Below, one piece after another: positions 17,894 to 26,325 of a stretch of 64,000 nt of DNA. The translations under genes and the position numbers were made by a program. Origin of the DNA: Ferirhizobium litorale (GTDB lineage: Bacteria > Pseudomonadota > Alphaproteobacteria > Rhizobiales > Rhizobiaceae); assembly GCA_030028905.1 (NCBI GenBank), contig JALDYZ010000001.1, positions 310,001 to 374,000 on the forward strand, given 5' to 3'. The notes under the pieces were generated by a model, which ran no database searches, was not told the DNA's origin, and saw only the letters and a list, made by a program, of their open reading frames with translations. Numbering within the stretch: position 1 is the stretch's first letter; every line of letters begins with the position of its first letter.

Positions 17894-18359
17894 AGCCAGA
17901 ACGCTTTCAGATGAGGAGCTGTTGATAACCCGTGTCTTCGATGCGCCCCTGGCATTGGTCTTTCGCATTTGGGAAAACCGCGATCACATGATCCGCTGGC
18001 TCGGGCCAGAGGGTTTCAGTTGCACGCATCTCGACCTTGATTTTCGCCCTGGCGGTGCCTGGCGTGCCTGCATTGTTTCGGACGCCCATGGCGAGAACTG
18101 GATGGGAGGACGATTCCGCGAGATCGAGAGAAACCGTCGAATCGTCTATACCTTCCGGTGGGAATCGGGTTGCGACGTTCCGGAGATCGACACGGTGGTA
18201 ACCGTCACCTTCGAGGAGCGCGACGGAAAGACGGTCCAGAATTTCCATCAGGCGCCGTTCCGCTCGGTCGGGGACCGCGACAGCCATGTCGGTGGTTGGA
18301 ACTCCAGCTTCAATCGCGAGCAGGCCTACGTCGAAGGCCTGGCAAAGCAGGTGGAATAG
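17877..18359 (+). CDS. SRPBCC (Aha1-like) domain protein
   Basis: Small cytoplasmic protein of 160 residues with the START/Bet v 1-like fold signature: RVFDAPLALVFRIWENRDHMIRWLGPEGF at the N-terminus and GGRFREIERNRRIVYTFRWE in the middle. Such domains bind hydrophobic ligands. It overlaps the ArsR-type gene, so translation is probably coupled. The pair probably acts as a repressor with its ligand-binding or detoxifying partner. The ligand is unknown. Confidence 0.85.
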   Translation: MDAKVEARTLSDEELLITRVFDAPLALVFRIWENRDHMIRWLGPEGFSCTHLDLDFRPGGAWRACIVSDAHGENWMGGRFREIERNRRIVYTFRWESGCDVPEIDTVVTVTFEERDGKTVQNFHQAPFRSVGDRDSHVGGWNSSFNREQAYVEGLAKQVE

Positions 18360-18553
18360 GCGAGGGAATGTTCGTCCGGCAAGGGCCATGTCGGCCGTAT
18401 CGGCCGGGGGCGGCGTGCTCCCGGCATGCGCATTCCGTGCGAAGGGTCCCATTGCTTAAAAAATTGGCGCGTTACCCCTAAAATTCCCCATCCAAAGACG
18501 CTATATCGGCCTCAAACCGCCTTTCCGGAGGTGGTCCCGAAGAGGAGAGAGTT

Positions 18554-19588
18554 ATGTTTTCTGCCGTGCGGCGTCTGAAGAATGTGTTTGCGGTGCTGGC
18601 CTTGGGGCTTGCCGTGTCCTTTGTTGCTGTCGATCTGGCCGAGGCGCGGCGAGCAAGCGGCGGCTTCGGCAGCCGCGGGACGCGCACTTTCCAGGCGCCC
18701 CCCGCGACCCGCACCGCACCGGCTCCGGCCGCGCCGATCGATCGGTCGATGACCCCGCGGACCAATCAGGCGACACAGCCCAACCAGCCGGGTGCTGCCG
18801 CGACACAGACCGCTGCGCGTCCGGGTGGCTTCTTCGGCGGCTTCGGCCGTTCGCTCATGGGTGGTCTGCTGGTAGGTGGCCTGCTCGGCATGCTGCTCGG
18901 CCACGGTTTCGGCGGGGCCTTCGGCTTCCTCGGCATGCTGCTTCAGGTCGCCCTGATCGGCGGCGCGATCATGCTCGCCATGCGCTTCTTCGCCAACCGC
19001 AACCAGCCGGCTTATTCGGGTTCCGGCTCGAGCGCCACCTCCTACGGTCGCAGCCCCTTGGCGCCGACGCCGCAGGCCACGCCGTCGTTCCAGATCCCCA
19101 AGATCGGCTCGCTGGCGGGGTCGGTTCCGTCGGCCGGCGCCTCACAGGCTCGGCCCGCCCAGGCATCCGCATCGAGCGATGAGATCGGCGTGACGCAGGA
19201 CGACCTCGATGTGTTCGAGAAGATGCTGCAGGAGGTGCAATCCGCCTATGCCGAGGAAAACTACGGTACGTTGCGCCGCCTGACCACGCCGGAAGCGATG
19301 TCCTACCTCGCCGAGGAACTGAGCGACAACGCCACCAGCGGGCTGAAAAACGAAGTTCGCGACGTTCATCTCGTCCAGGGCGATGTCGCCGAGGCCTGGC
19401 GCGAAGATGGCAAGGATTATGCGACTGTGGCGATGCGCTACGAGAGCATCGACGTCATGCGCGACCGCAAGACCGGCAGTGTCATCGAAGGCGATGAGCA
19501 CACTCCGACCGAAACGGTCGAGCTGTGGACCTTCACCCGCCGCGACGGCACCGATTGGCAGGTTTCCGCCATCCAGGCTGCCGCCTGA
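18554..19588 (+). CDS. Tim44-like domain membrane protein
   Basis: Protein of 344 residues with an N-terminal signal/anchor (about 12-32, VFAVLALGLAVSFVAVDLAEA), a Pro/Thr/Ala-rich low-complexity linker, and a Gly-rich double hydrophobic segment around residues 95-140 (GGLLVGGLLGMLLGHGFGG, MLLQVALIGGAIMLAMRF). A soluble C-terminal Tim44/MBA1-like domain begins near DLDVFEKMLQEVQSAYAEENY. Bacterial members are inner-membrane proteins of unclear role; the fold resembles mitochondrial import Tim44. It is a single gene followed by a strong terminator. Confidence 0.85.
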   Translation: MFSAVRRLKNVFAVLALGLAVSFVAVDLAEARRASGGFGSRGTRTFQAPPATRTAPAPAAPIDRSMTPRTNQATQPNQPGAAATQTAARPGGFFGGFGRSLMGGLLVGGLLGMLLGHGFGGAFGFLGMLLQVALIGGAIMLAMRFFANRNQPAYSGSGSSATSYGRSPLAPTPQATPSFQIPKIGSLAGSVPSAGASQARPAQASASSDEIGVTQDDLDVFEKMLQEVQSAYAEENYGTLRRLTTPEAMSYLAEELSDNATSGLKNEVRDVHLVQGDVAEAWREDGKDYATVAMRYESIDVMRDRKTGSVIEGDEHTPTETVELWTFTRRDGTDWQVSAIQAAA

Positions 19589-19616
19589 TCTGACATTCCG
19601 CGCTTTCGCAAATGCA

Positions 19617-19647
19617 GCGCCGCGCGCCGAAAGGCGCGCGGCGCTTT
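19617..19647 (+). terminator. Terminator after Tim44-like gene
   Basis: Perfect 12-bp stem GCGCCGCGCGCC / GGCGCGCGGCGC closed by a GAAA tetraloop (19617-19644), then TTT. Confidence 0.75.
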
Positions 19648-19745
19648 GCGTTGCGTCAGCCGAGCAGGCTATGCTCAGATCGCGGCCGAGGCTCCATGGT
19701 CACGAGAGACCTTCGGGCGTATGGTTGGTCGCGGAGGCCTCGAGC

Positions 19746-20574
19746 ATGTCCGCCGATGACCAGAAAGACCCGGCACAACAGTCTGCATTTTACGGCGCGC
19801 AGTATGGGCGTTTCGGCAGTTCGCTGGCTGCACAAATCAGGATAGAGGCCTACGGCGTCGACATGGGCCAGCAGGGTTGGCGTACTGAGGCTGAACATCG
19901 AGACATGCCCTGGTCAAGCAAGCGCTGGATGCCCATCTGCTCGACATCGCGTGCGGTTCCGGTGGACCTTCCCTTGCGATCGCAGCCGAAACTGGTTGCC
20001 GGCTGACCGGTCTCGATATCGAGGAGACTGCGGTTACGGCAGCGAAGAAGCGCGCAGTCGAAATGAAGCTAGCCGAAAAGGCAAGCTTCGATGTCGGCGA
20101 TTGCAGTCGCGCCCTGCCGTATGCCGCTCGTTCGATCGACGTTCTCGCCTGCATTGACGCGATCCTGCATCTGGGCGACCGTGGCGCCGCTTTCGCGGAG
20201 TGGCATAGGCTTCTCACCGACGGGGTCGTCTCATCCTGACTGATGCCGCGGTCATAACGGGACCGATTTCCAAGCCCGAACTGGATATCAGGGCCTCGCA
20301 AGGGCCGTTTCACATCGTGCCCCCCGGTGTGAACGAGATGATGCTGGAGCAGGCCGGCTTCGCCTTGCTGTCTCTTCGGGACACAACCGTCGAAATGGGG
20401 CAGATCGCAAGTCGCCTTCACCACGCGCGGCAGGCACGGCGAGAAGTGCTTTGCGTGGAAGAGGGCCGGGACTGGTTTGACAGCCGGCAAGCCTTTCTTT
20501 CGACCGTAGCGCAACTGGCGGAAAGTCGACGGCTTTCTCGGTACCTGTATATCGCGGAAAAGCGCACTTCCTGA
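19746..20574 (+). pseudogene. SAM-dependent methyltransferase broken by two frameshifts
   Basis: Three consecutive fragments of one methyltransferase lie in different frames. Fragment 1 runs from ATG 19746 (MSADDQKDPAQQSAFYGAQY) to about 19907. Fragment 2 contains the SAM motif LLDIACGSGGPSLAIAAETG, LTGLDIEE and CIDAILHLGD, and stops in its own frame near 20239. Fragment 3 continues RLILTDAAVITGPIS and ends RYLYIAEKRTS at 20574. Each junction is repaired by one extra base, in a C-run near 19907 and a G-run near 20220. It is either a recent pseudogene or two homopolymer errors in the assembly. Fused, it would be a full-length class I enzyme of about 275 residues; the substrate is unknown. Confidence 0.8.
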
Positions 20575-20577
20575 ATG

Positions 20578-20600
20578 GCGCCCGGTTTCCCACCGGGCGC
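20578..20600. terminator. Hairpin between convergent genes
   Basis: Perfect 9-bp stem GCGCCCGGT / ACCGGGCGC with loop TTCCC, between the methyltransferase remnant and the MFS gene. It has no T-run; it may act as a weak bidirectional terminator. Confidence 0.4.
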
Positions 20601-20609
20601 AACCTCTCC

Positions 20610-21896
20610 TCAAGCCGGCTGGGTCACCGGCTGCCTGCGGCTCAGCAGCAGCACTGAAAGCGCGGCAATCATGCACATGACGCCGGCAATCTGCAGGGCG
20701 GGCATGTAGGTTTCGAAATCGGTCCTGAGTGCGCCCGCGCCATAGGCCGCGGTCGCGGCGCCGAGCTGGTGGCCGGCAAAGATCCAGCCGAAGGTGAGAT
20801 TGGCCTTTTCTCGTCCGAAGCGCTCGGCGGCGAGTTTTACCGTCGGCGGCACGGTGGCAACCCAGTCGAGGCCATAGAAGATGGCGAAGACCGACAGCTC
20901 GTAGATGCTGAAGCCGGAGTATGACAGGTAGACCAGCGACAGCCCGCGCAGGCCGTAGAACCAGAACAGCAGCCAGCGATTGTCGTAGCGGTCGGACAGC
21001 CAGCCGGCGAGGATAGTCCCGACAAAGTCGAAAACGCCGATAACCGCAAGCATGCCGGCTGCGCCGACGGCGGCCAATCCGAAATCGCCGCAGATCGAGA
21101 TCCAGTGGGTCTGGATGAGCCCGTTGGTGCTCAGCCCGCAGACGAAGAAGGTCAGGAACAGCACCCAGAAGGTCGAGCTGGAGGAGGCATCGCGAAGGGC
21201 GGCAAGCGGCGATAAGAGCAGCGAGCTTAGCTGGGTGGTACTCGGCGGCGGCGGATTGATGGTGGTCTCGCCATAGGGTGCAAGTCCGATATCGGCCGGG
21301 TAGTCGCGCATCAGCAGCACTACAAGCACCATGGCGGCGACGATGATCGTCACGACGAAGACCATGGCGGTGCGCCAGCCATAGACCTCGGTCAGGGCTG
21401 CCAGAAGCGGCAGGAACACCAGCTGCCCGGTGGCGTTGCTGGCGGTCATCAGACCGACGACAAGGCCGCGGCGGTGCGAAAACCAGCGGGTTGCCACCGT
21501 CGCGCCGAGTACCAGCGCGGTCATGCCGGTGCCGATGCCGAGCACGACGCCCCAAAGCAGCACCAGTTGCCAGGTCTCGGTCATGAAGCAGGAACCGATG
21601 ATGCCGCCGACGATCAAAAGGAGGGCGGTGCAGACAACTTTCCGGATGCCGAAGTGGTTCATGAAGGCGGCGGCGAAGGGTCCCAGCAGGCCGAACAGCA
21701 CCAGCCGGACGGCCATCGCCGAGGAAATCTCGGAGATCTCCCAGCCGAATTCCTTTTGCAGCGGTTCGATCAACACGCCGGCCGATCCCATGGCGCCGGC
21801 GGTCGCCAGCATGGTCAGGAAGGTCGTGGCTGCCACGACCCAGCCGTAGTGTATGTCCCGACCGGCGAGCCAGCGGGCGAGGCGGGTGGAAATCAT
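20610..21896 (-). CDS. Major facilitator superfamily transporter
   Basis: Inner-membrane secondary transporter of 428 residues with about 12 hydrophobic segments. It begins MISTRLARWLAGRDIHYGWVV, a start common in the oxalate/monocarboxylate-type MFS group. A central loop with PPPPSTTQLSS separates the two halves. The gene lies 80 bases downstream of a MarR-type regulator on the same strand, and a 12-bp palindrome sits in that gap. Induction by the exported compound through MarR is inferred. The substrate cannot be told; an anion or drug efflux role are both possible. Confidence 0.88.
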   Translation of the reverse strand: MISTRLARWLAGRDIHYGWVVAATTFLTMLATAGAMGSAGVLIEPLQKEFGWEISEISSAMAVRLVLFGLLGPFAAAFMNHFGIRKVVCTALLLIVGGIIGSCFMTETWQLVLLWGVVLGIGTGMTALVLGATVATRWFSHRRGLVVGLMTASNATGQLVFLPLLAALTEVYGWRTAMVFVVTIIVAAMVLVVLLMRDYPADIGLAPYGETTINPPPPSTTQLSSLLLSPLAALRDASSSSTFWVLFLTFFVCGLSTNGLIQTHWISICGDFGLAAVGAAGMLAVIGVFDFVGTILAGWLSDRYDNRWLLFWFYGLRGLSLVYLSYSGFSIYELSVFAIFYGLDWVATVPPTVKLAAERFGREKANLTFGWIFAGHQLGAATAAYGAGALRTDFETYMPALQIAGVMCMIAALSVLLLSRRQPVTQPA

Positions 21897-21946
21897 GTCT
21901 CTGTTGTTCTCCGTCGGTCAGGTGCCGGGCACCGTTGCAAATAAAC

Positions 21947-21958
21947 GGGTATATACCC
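21947..21958 (-). promoter_or_regulatory. Palindromic operator upstream of the MFS gene
   Basis: GGGTATATACCC is a perfect 12-bp palindrome, 51 bases before the MFS start. The core GGGTATATAC recurs upstream of the MarR gene at 22376-22385. Confidence 0.65.
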
Positions 21959-21976
21959 TTATATAATCAAAAAAAG

Positions 21977-22369
21977 TTACAACTTCCGCAGCAGTGTCTG
22001 CAGTTCTCCCGCCGCGTCGCCGATCTTCTCTTCGATGCGGCGCTGGGCCTCATCCCAAAGGGGGCTACCCTTGTCCACTGCCGCCTGACCCTCTTCGGTC
22101 AGTTGGAGCAGCGCCTCCCGCTGGTCGGCGCCGGGCGACGTCGTCACCAGTCCCATCCGCTCCAGCACCTTGGTGTTGCGGCCGATCGTCGAGCGGTCGA
22201 GCTCCAGCCGTGCGCCGAGGTCGGTCAGGGAGACCGGCTGCATCCGCCTGATGCTTCGAAGCAGGCTGAACTGGGCAAGATTGATGCCGACCGGCGCCAG
22301 CACCTCGTCATACATCGAGGTAACGCGCCGCGAAGCCCTTCGCAGAAGAACACAATAGCAATCCGTCAT
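21977..22369 (-). CDS. MarR-family transcriptional regulator
   Basis: Winged-helix regulator of 130 residues. The HTH lies in PVSLTDLGARLELDRSTIGRNTKVLERMGLV (residues about 48-78), with the DQREALLQLTEEG wing. ATG 22369 was chosen: upstream extension reads through the operator and lacks family similarity. The protein has an unusual MTDCYCVLLRR start with two cysteines (C4, C6) that could sense oxidants or electrophiles. It controls the MFS gene by position and shared palindromes. It probably binds as a dimer and is released by a small ligand. Confidence 0.9.
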   Translation of the reverse strand: MTDCYCVLLRRASRRVTSMYDEVLAPVGINLAQFSLLRSIRRMQPVSLTDLGARLELDRSTIGRNTKVLERMGLVTTSPGADQREALLQLTEEGQAAVDKGSPLWDEAQRRIEEKIGDAAGELQTLLRKL

Positions 22370-22372
22370 GGG

Positions 22373-22390
22373 TGCGGGTATATACACGCA
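22373..22390 (-). promoter_or_regulatory. Palindromic operator at the MarR gene start
   Basis: TGCGGGTATATACACGCA is an 18-bp palindrome with one mismatched pair, four bases upstream of the MarR start codon. It shares GGGTATATAC with the site before the MFS gene, so autoregulation is likely. Confidence 0.65.
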
Positions 22391-22401
22391 TATGGATGCC
22401 G

Positions 22402-23841
22402 TCAAGGGGACCGCGTCTGGTCTGTCGACCGGAGAATATGACGAGCAAAACCTGCGATGACCTTGTCGACGGTGTCCGGGTTGGTCCGTGCGATGCCGAA
22501 CAGCAGGCCCGGTCGCGGAAGACCCAGGTAGAACTGCGACATCGCCTGCACGCCATGGCCTTCTGCATTCAGGGCTCCGGCAACCTTGCGGTCGTCGGTG
22601 CCGCGACCCTGGAACCAGGTGGCAAGCTGCAAGCCTCCCGATCCGTCTGCGATGTCGAGCACGTTGCCGCAATGGCGACGCAGTGCCGATGCGGTTGCCG
22701 CCATGCGTTCGGCATACTTTCCGTTCATTCGCCGCAGATAGGCGCGCAGCCGACCCTCGCGGATGAAGTCGGCAAGGGCCGCCTGGATGTGGATCGGCAC
22801 CGCCATTCCCTTTCGCTGCTGCATCGTCGAGGCTTCCTGCACCAGCCAGTTGGGCACGATCGCATAGGCAACGCGCAAGCCTGGCGCCAGCACCTTGGCG
22901 AATGTGCCGAGATAGGCGACCACATCGCTCCGGTCGATGCCCTGCAGCGCCGCGATCGGGCGCGAGCCGTACTGGAATTCACTGTCATAGTCGTCCTCGA
23001 GCACGACGCTGCCGTTCGCCCGCGCCACGTCGAGCAAGGCAAGGCGCCGCTGCAAACTCAGGGTCGAACCGGTCGGGTACTGATGCGATGGCGTCACGCA
23101 GATCAGTCGCGGCGGAGGGCCTTTTGCCTGGGTGACGTCCATTCCCTCAGCATCGCAAGGAACCGGGACAAGCCGCGCCCCGGCATCACGCAGCAGGGCA
23201 TGCCCGGCGAGATAGCCCGGATCCTCGACCCAGGCGACATCGCCATTTGCCTGCCCCGGACGCAGAAGCAAACAGGCGAGCAGGTCGATCGCCGCCCGCG
23301 TCGAAGGTACCACCAGGACTTGCTCTGGACGGGCAAGGACGCCGCGTGTCACTGAAACATGCTCGAGAATCGCCTCACGCAAAGCGGGAATGCCGCTTGC
23401 ATCGTCGTAGCCCAGATCGTGCACTCTCAGCGACCGGCTGCGCGCGGCGAGGCAGCGCGCCCAGGCGGCATGCGGGAAATCGGCAAGGTCCGGCACGCCC
23501 GATCGGAACATGCCGTCGGATGTGGGCTCCGGCAAGCGCCGGGTGGCGGGAGTCGGAGCGGGCCTTTGTCCCTGCAGCGGCGGAGCGGAAAAGGCGGCCA
23601 CCCTGGACCCCGAACCGGTTCGGGTTTCGAGGTAGCCCTCGGCCTTCAGTCGCTCGTAGGCCTCGACCACGGTCGAGCGGGCGACGCCAAGCGCACTCGC
23701 GAGGGTGCGGGTTGAAGGAAGGCGCTGACCGGTCGGCAATTTTCCGAGCAGGATACGGTCGCGCATCCCCTTGTAGATCTGGGCCTCGAGATCGCCGGCC
23801 CGCCGGTCCAGTGCCAGCCAGGCCGGGGACGTGGCTTTCAT
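22402..23841 (-). CDS. MocR-type regulator: GntR HTH fused to an aminotransferase-like domain
   Basis: Protein of 479 residues. The N-terminal GntR winged helix (about 20-85) includes GQRLPSTRTLASALGVARSTVVEAYERLKAEGYL. A fold-type I PLP domain fills the rest, with VWVEDPGYL-like and SHQYPTGS motifs and EDDYDSEFQY before the expected lysine region (GTFAKVLAPGLRVAY; K in FAK). ATG 23841 follows GGGA; a TTG 12 bases upstream is less likely. It is divergent from an FMN-binding split-barrel gene, an arrangement typical of PdxR/MocR control of vitamin B6-linked genes. The direct target is inferred. Confidence 0.88.
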   Translation of the reverse strand: MKATSPAWLALDRRAGDLEAQIYKGMRDRILLGKLPTGQRLPSTRTLASALGVARSTVVEAYERLKAEGYLETRTGSGSRVAAFSAPPLQGQRPAPTPATRRLPEPTSDGMFRSGVPDLADFPHAAWARCLAARSRSLRVHDLGYDDASGIPALREAILEHVSVTRGVLARPEQVLVVPSTRAAIDLLACLLLRPGQANGDVAWVEDPGYLAGHALLRDAGARLVPVPCDAEGMDVTQAKGPPPRLICVTPSHQYPTGSTLSLQRRLALLDVARANGSVVLEDDYDSEFQYGSRPIAALQGIDRSDVVAYLGTFAKVLAPGLRVAYAIVPNWLVQEASTMQQRKGMAVPIHIQAALADFIREGRLRAYLRRMNGKYAERMAATASALRRHCGNVLDIADGSGGLQLATWFQGRGTDDRKVAGALNAEGHGVQAMSQFYLGLPRPGLLFGIARTNPDTVDKVIAGFARHILRSTDQTRSP

Positions 23842-23888
23842 CGCGGTTCCCAAAGTGGTCTCCTGAAAATTGATGAAGTGGAGTTTTA

Positions 23889-23905
23889 CTGCCTACCACT
23901 GGCAG
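23889..23905. promoter_or_regulatory. Inverted repeat in MocR divergent promoter
   Basis: CTGCC (23889-23893), seven bases, GGCAG (23901-23905). A wider AGTGG-N14-CCACT pair overlaps it (23876-23880 and 23895-23899 region). It lies centrally between the divergent starts and is a candidate MocR site. Confidence 0.4.
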
Positions 23906-23940
23906 GTGCAATATGACGCACAACCGATTGAGAGCATCAC

Positions 23941-24624
23941 ATGTCCGATACAGACTTTGCTACCATTGCCGAATTCCCCACGACCGAGCGCAGCCGCGTG
24001 CGTCGCCGGCACGACCGCGGCAGCCATGCCCATGCCGATGTCCATGCGGTTCTGGATGCCACGCCGCTCTGCCATGTCGGCTATACGATCGACGGCGCGC
24101 CCTATGTCACGCCGACGCTGCATTGGCGCGAAGGCAACCGCGTCTACTGGCACGGCTCGGCGGCAAGCCGGTTCCTGCGGCAGGCCGAGGGCACGCCGGT
24201 CTGCCTGACCTGCAGCATTATGGACGGCTACGTGCTCGCTCGCTCCGCCTTCAACCACTCGATCAACTATCGTTCGGCGATGGTGTTCGGCACGGCTCGG
24301 GTGATCGAAGACGTCGACGAAAAGGCAAGGGCGCTCAGGCATTTCGTCGATGGCCTGTTTCCCGGCCGCTGGGAGAGCCTGCGCCCGATGACGGCACAGG
24401 AACTCAAGGCGACATCGGTGCTCTGGATGGAGATAGAGGAGGCGACGGCCAAGGTCCGCGATGCCCCGCCCGGCGATCTCGAGGACGCCCACATTCCGGT
24501 GTGGGCCGGGATCCTGCCGCTGCAAAGCGGGCTTGCGGCCGCCGAACCGGCCCCGGGACTGCCCGGCTCCATTGCGCTGCCGGCTGCGCTCGACGAGCTG
24601 ATCCGCTCCGGCAGGCTGCGCTGA
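23941..24624 (+). CDS. Pyridoxamine 5'-phosphate oxidase-like FMN-binding protein
   Basis: Cytoplasmic split-barrel flavoprotein of 227 residues, closer to the NimA/PNPOx-like group than to true PdxH. Motifs include ATPLCHVGYTIDGAPYVTPTLHWREGNRVYWHGS and YRSAMVFGTARVIED. It is divergent from a MocR/PdxR-type regulator, so a role in B6 vitamer salvage or nitro/flavin reduction is possible. The actual substrate is not visible. The ATG at 23941 is the first in frame. Confidence 0.82.
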   Translation: MSDTDFATIAEFPTTERSRVRRRHDRGSHAHADVHAVLDATPLCHVGYTIDGAPYVTPTLHWREGNRVYWHGSAASRFLRQAEGTPVCLTCSIMDGYVLARSAFNHSINYRSAMVFGTARVIEDVDEKARALRHFVDGLFPGRWESLRPMTAQELKATSVLWMEIEEATAKVRDAPPGDLEDAHIPVWAGILPLQSGLAAAEPAPGLPGSIALPAALDELIRSGRLR

Positions 24625-24660
24625 TCTGCTATTCTCACATGAACGAACAGGATGATTGCA

Positions 24661-25320
24661 ATGAACCTCTCTGACTGGAAGGGTGTTCCCCGCCCCGAAC
24701 GCGCGCCGATCGAGGGCCGCTATGCCCGGCTCGAGCCGCTTGATCCCGCCCGCCATGGCGCCGACCTCTTCGCCTCGGCAGCAGAGGCCGGGGCCGACAG
24801 CCGCTTCCGCTATCTTTTCGAGGAGCCCCCGGCCGATCGGGCAATGCTCGTTGCGTGGCTGGAAAAGGTCGCGGCCAGCGCCGATCCATTGTTCTTCGCG
24901 GTGATCGACAAGCGTACCGGACGCGCCGAAGGTCGGCAGGCGCTGATGCGCATCGACACCGTTCATGGCGTGATCGAGATCGGCAATATCCTCTGGGGTC
25001 CGGCGATCGCCCGTACCCGCGTCGCCACCGAGGCACTCTACCTCTTCGCAAGCCATGCCTTCGACACGCTCGGCTACCGGCGCTTTGAGTGGAAGTGCAA
25101 CAATCTGAACGAGCCGTCGAAGCGCGCCGCCCAGCGCTTCGGCTTCACCTTCGAAGGTGTTTTCCGCCAGCACATGGTCGCCAAGGGTCAAAATCGCGAC
25201 ACGGCGTGGTTCTCGATCATCGACAGCGAATGGCCGCGGCTGAAGGCCGGGTACGAGGACTGGTTGCGACCGGAAAATTTTGATGAAACGGGTCAGCAAA
25301 AGAACAAGTTGACGTTTTGA
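24661..25320 (+). CDS. GNAT-family N-acetyltransferase (RimJ/RimL type)
   Basis: Acetyl-CoA-dependent transferase of 219 residues. The RimL-like signature is RFEWKCNNLNEPSKRAAQRFGFTFEGVFRQH near the C-terminal third, with IGNILWGPAIARTRVATEALYLF as the acetyl-CoA-binding region. ATG 24661 has AGGA eight bases upstream; ATG 24652 in frame is the alternative. It lies 36 bases after the FMN-binding gene and is probably in the same unit. The target may be a small amine or protein N-terminus. Confidence 0.87.
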   Translation: MNLSDWKGVPRPERAPIEGRYARLEPLDPARHGADLFASAAEAGADSRFRYLFEEPPADRAMLVAWLEKVAASADPLFFAVIDKRTGRAEGRQALMRIDTVHGVIEIGNILWGPAIARTRVATEALYLFASHAFDTLGYRRFEWKCNNLNEPSKRAAQRFGFTFEGVFRQHMVAKGQNRDTAWFSIIDSEWPRLKAGYEDWLRPENFDETGQQKNKLTF

Positions 25321-25348
25321 TCTGGCTTAGGGCAAAGGGGCTCCAACT

Positions 25349-26260
25349 TCAGCCCCCGTTCCTCCGCTTTCCGGTGAGCCACCGGATGGCGGCTGCGATC
25401 GCAAGGCCGAGCAACGGCCATTTCGCCCAGAAGATGCCCGTCCAGGACAGCAAGTTGGCGGCAATTGCGGCCAGCCCCGCAAGAGCAAGCACGGCAAAGA
25501 CGCGGTCGATCCTTTGGGATCTGCGAATCCATGCCAGTGCTGCAAGCACGGCCAAGGCCAGCACCGGCCAGGCTGCCCAGAACTCGTCATCCCAGGTCAG
25601 CAGATTGACGGCGACGAGTCCCGCTGCGATCACCGCCAGGACGCCCAGTCTCTTGACGATTGCGGGGCCGCCGCTTGGCCCTTCCGACGCTGGAGCCTGC
25701 CATACCGTCGGGGCGGTTGGTCTGGTTCCGTCAGCTGTTGCCCCGATTCTCACTGCGTAGCTTGGCACGCCCCCATCGATGTTCTTGACTTCGAGTTGAC
25801 CGAGGAATTCGAATCCGACTGCCACCTTGTTGTGAACCTGATCGTAGACGGTGCTGGAAATCACGATGCCGCCGGCTGCGGCGGAAGCCTGAAGGCGTGC
25901 GGCGACATTGACGCCGTCGCCGTAGATGTCATCGCCCTCGGCGATCACGTCTCCCAGGTTGATTCCGATGCGATAGAGCATGCGGGCCCCGGAAGGGGTG
26001 GCGGCGTTGTACCCGGCCAGTTCGTTCTGCACGTCGATTGCCGCGCGAACCGCCTCGACGACACTCGGAAATTCGGCAATCAGTCCGTCGCCCCAGGTAT
26101 TGACGACCCTGCCGCCATGCGCCGTGATCAGGCGCCCCATGGCGTCGCGATAGCGCTTGAGCGTCTCGACCGTACCCTCTTCGTCTGCCCGCATCAGGCG
26201 CGTATAGTCCTGGACATCGGCGGAGAAGATCGTCGTCAGCTTGCGGCGCGTTTCCGGCAT
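25349..26260 (-). CDS. Class III adenylate/guanylate cyclase with C-terminal 2TM repeats
   Basis: 303 residues. The N-terminal cyclase domain has metal aspartates in TIFSADVQDYTRLM and NTWGDGLIAEF and the GDGVNVAARLQ motif with the transition-state Asn/Arg. The C-terminal part (about 205-300) is two similar hydrophobic units, each with NLL-[TS]-W, FWA-[AK]-WP and a helix pair, suggesting internal duplication of a 2TM membrane domain. ATG 26260 follows GAGGAAG. The catalytic domain is N-terminal and membrane-anchored at its C-terminus, the reverse of many receptors. It lies 65 bases downstream of an uncharacterised membrane gene. Confidence 0.87.
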   Translation of the reverse strand: MPETRRKLTTIFSADVQDYTRLMRADEEGTVETLKRYRDAMGRLITAHGGRVVNTWGDGLIAEFPSVVEAVRAAIDVQNELAGYNAATPSGARMLYRIGINLGDVIAEGDDIYGDGVNVAARLQASAAAGGIVISSTVYDQVHNKVAVGFEFLGQLEVKNIDGGVPSYAVRIGATADGTRPTAPTVWQAPASEGPSGGPAIVKRLGVLAVIAAGLVAVNLLTWDDEFWAAWPVLALAVLAALAWIRRSQRIDRVFAVLALAGLAAIAANLLSWTGIFWAKWPLLGLAIAAAIRWLTGKRRNGG

Positions 26261-26325
26261 GTCTTTTCTTCCTCGATCGGCGCCCCATGCTCGGCGCATG
26301 CATTCGTCAACGGGTTCCGGCATCG

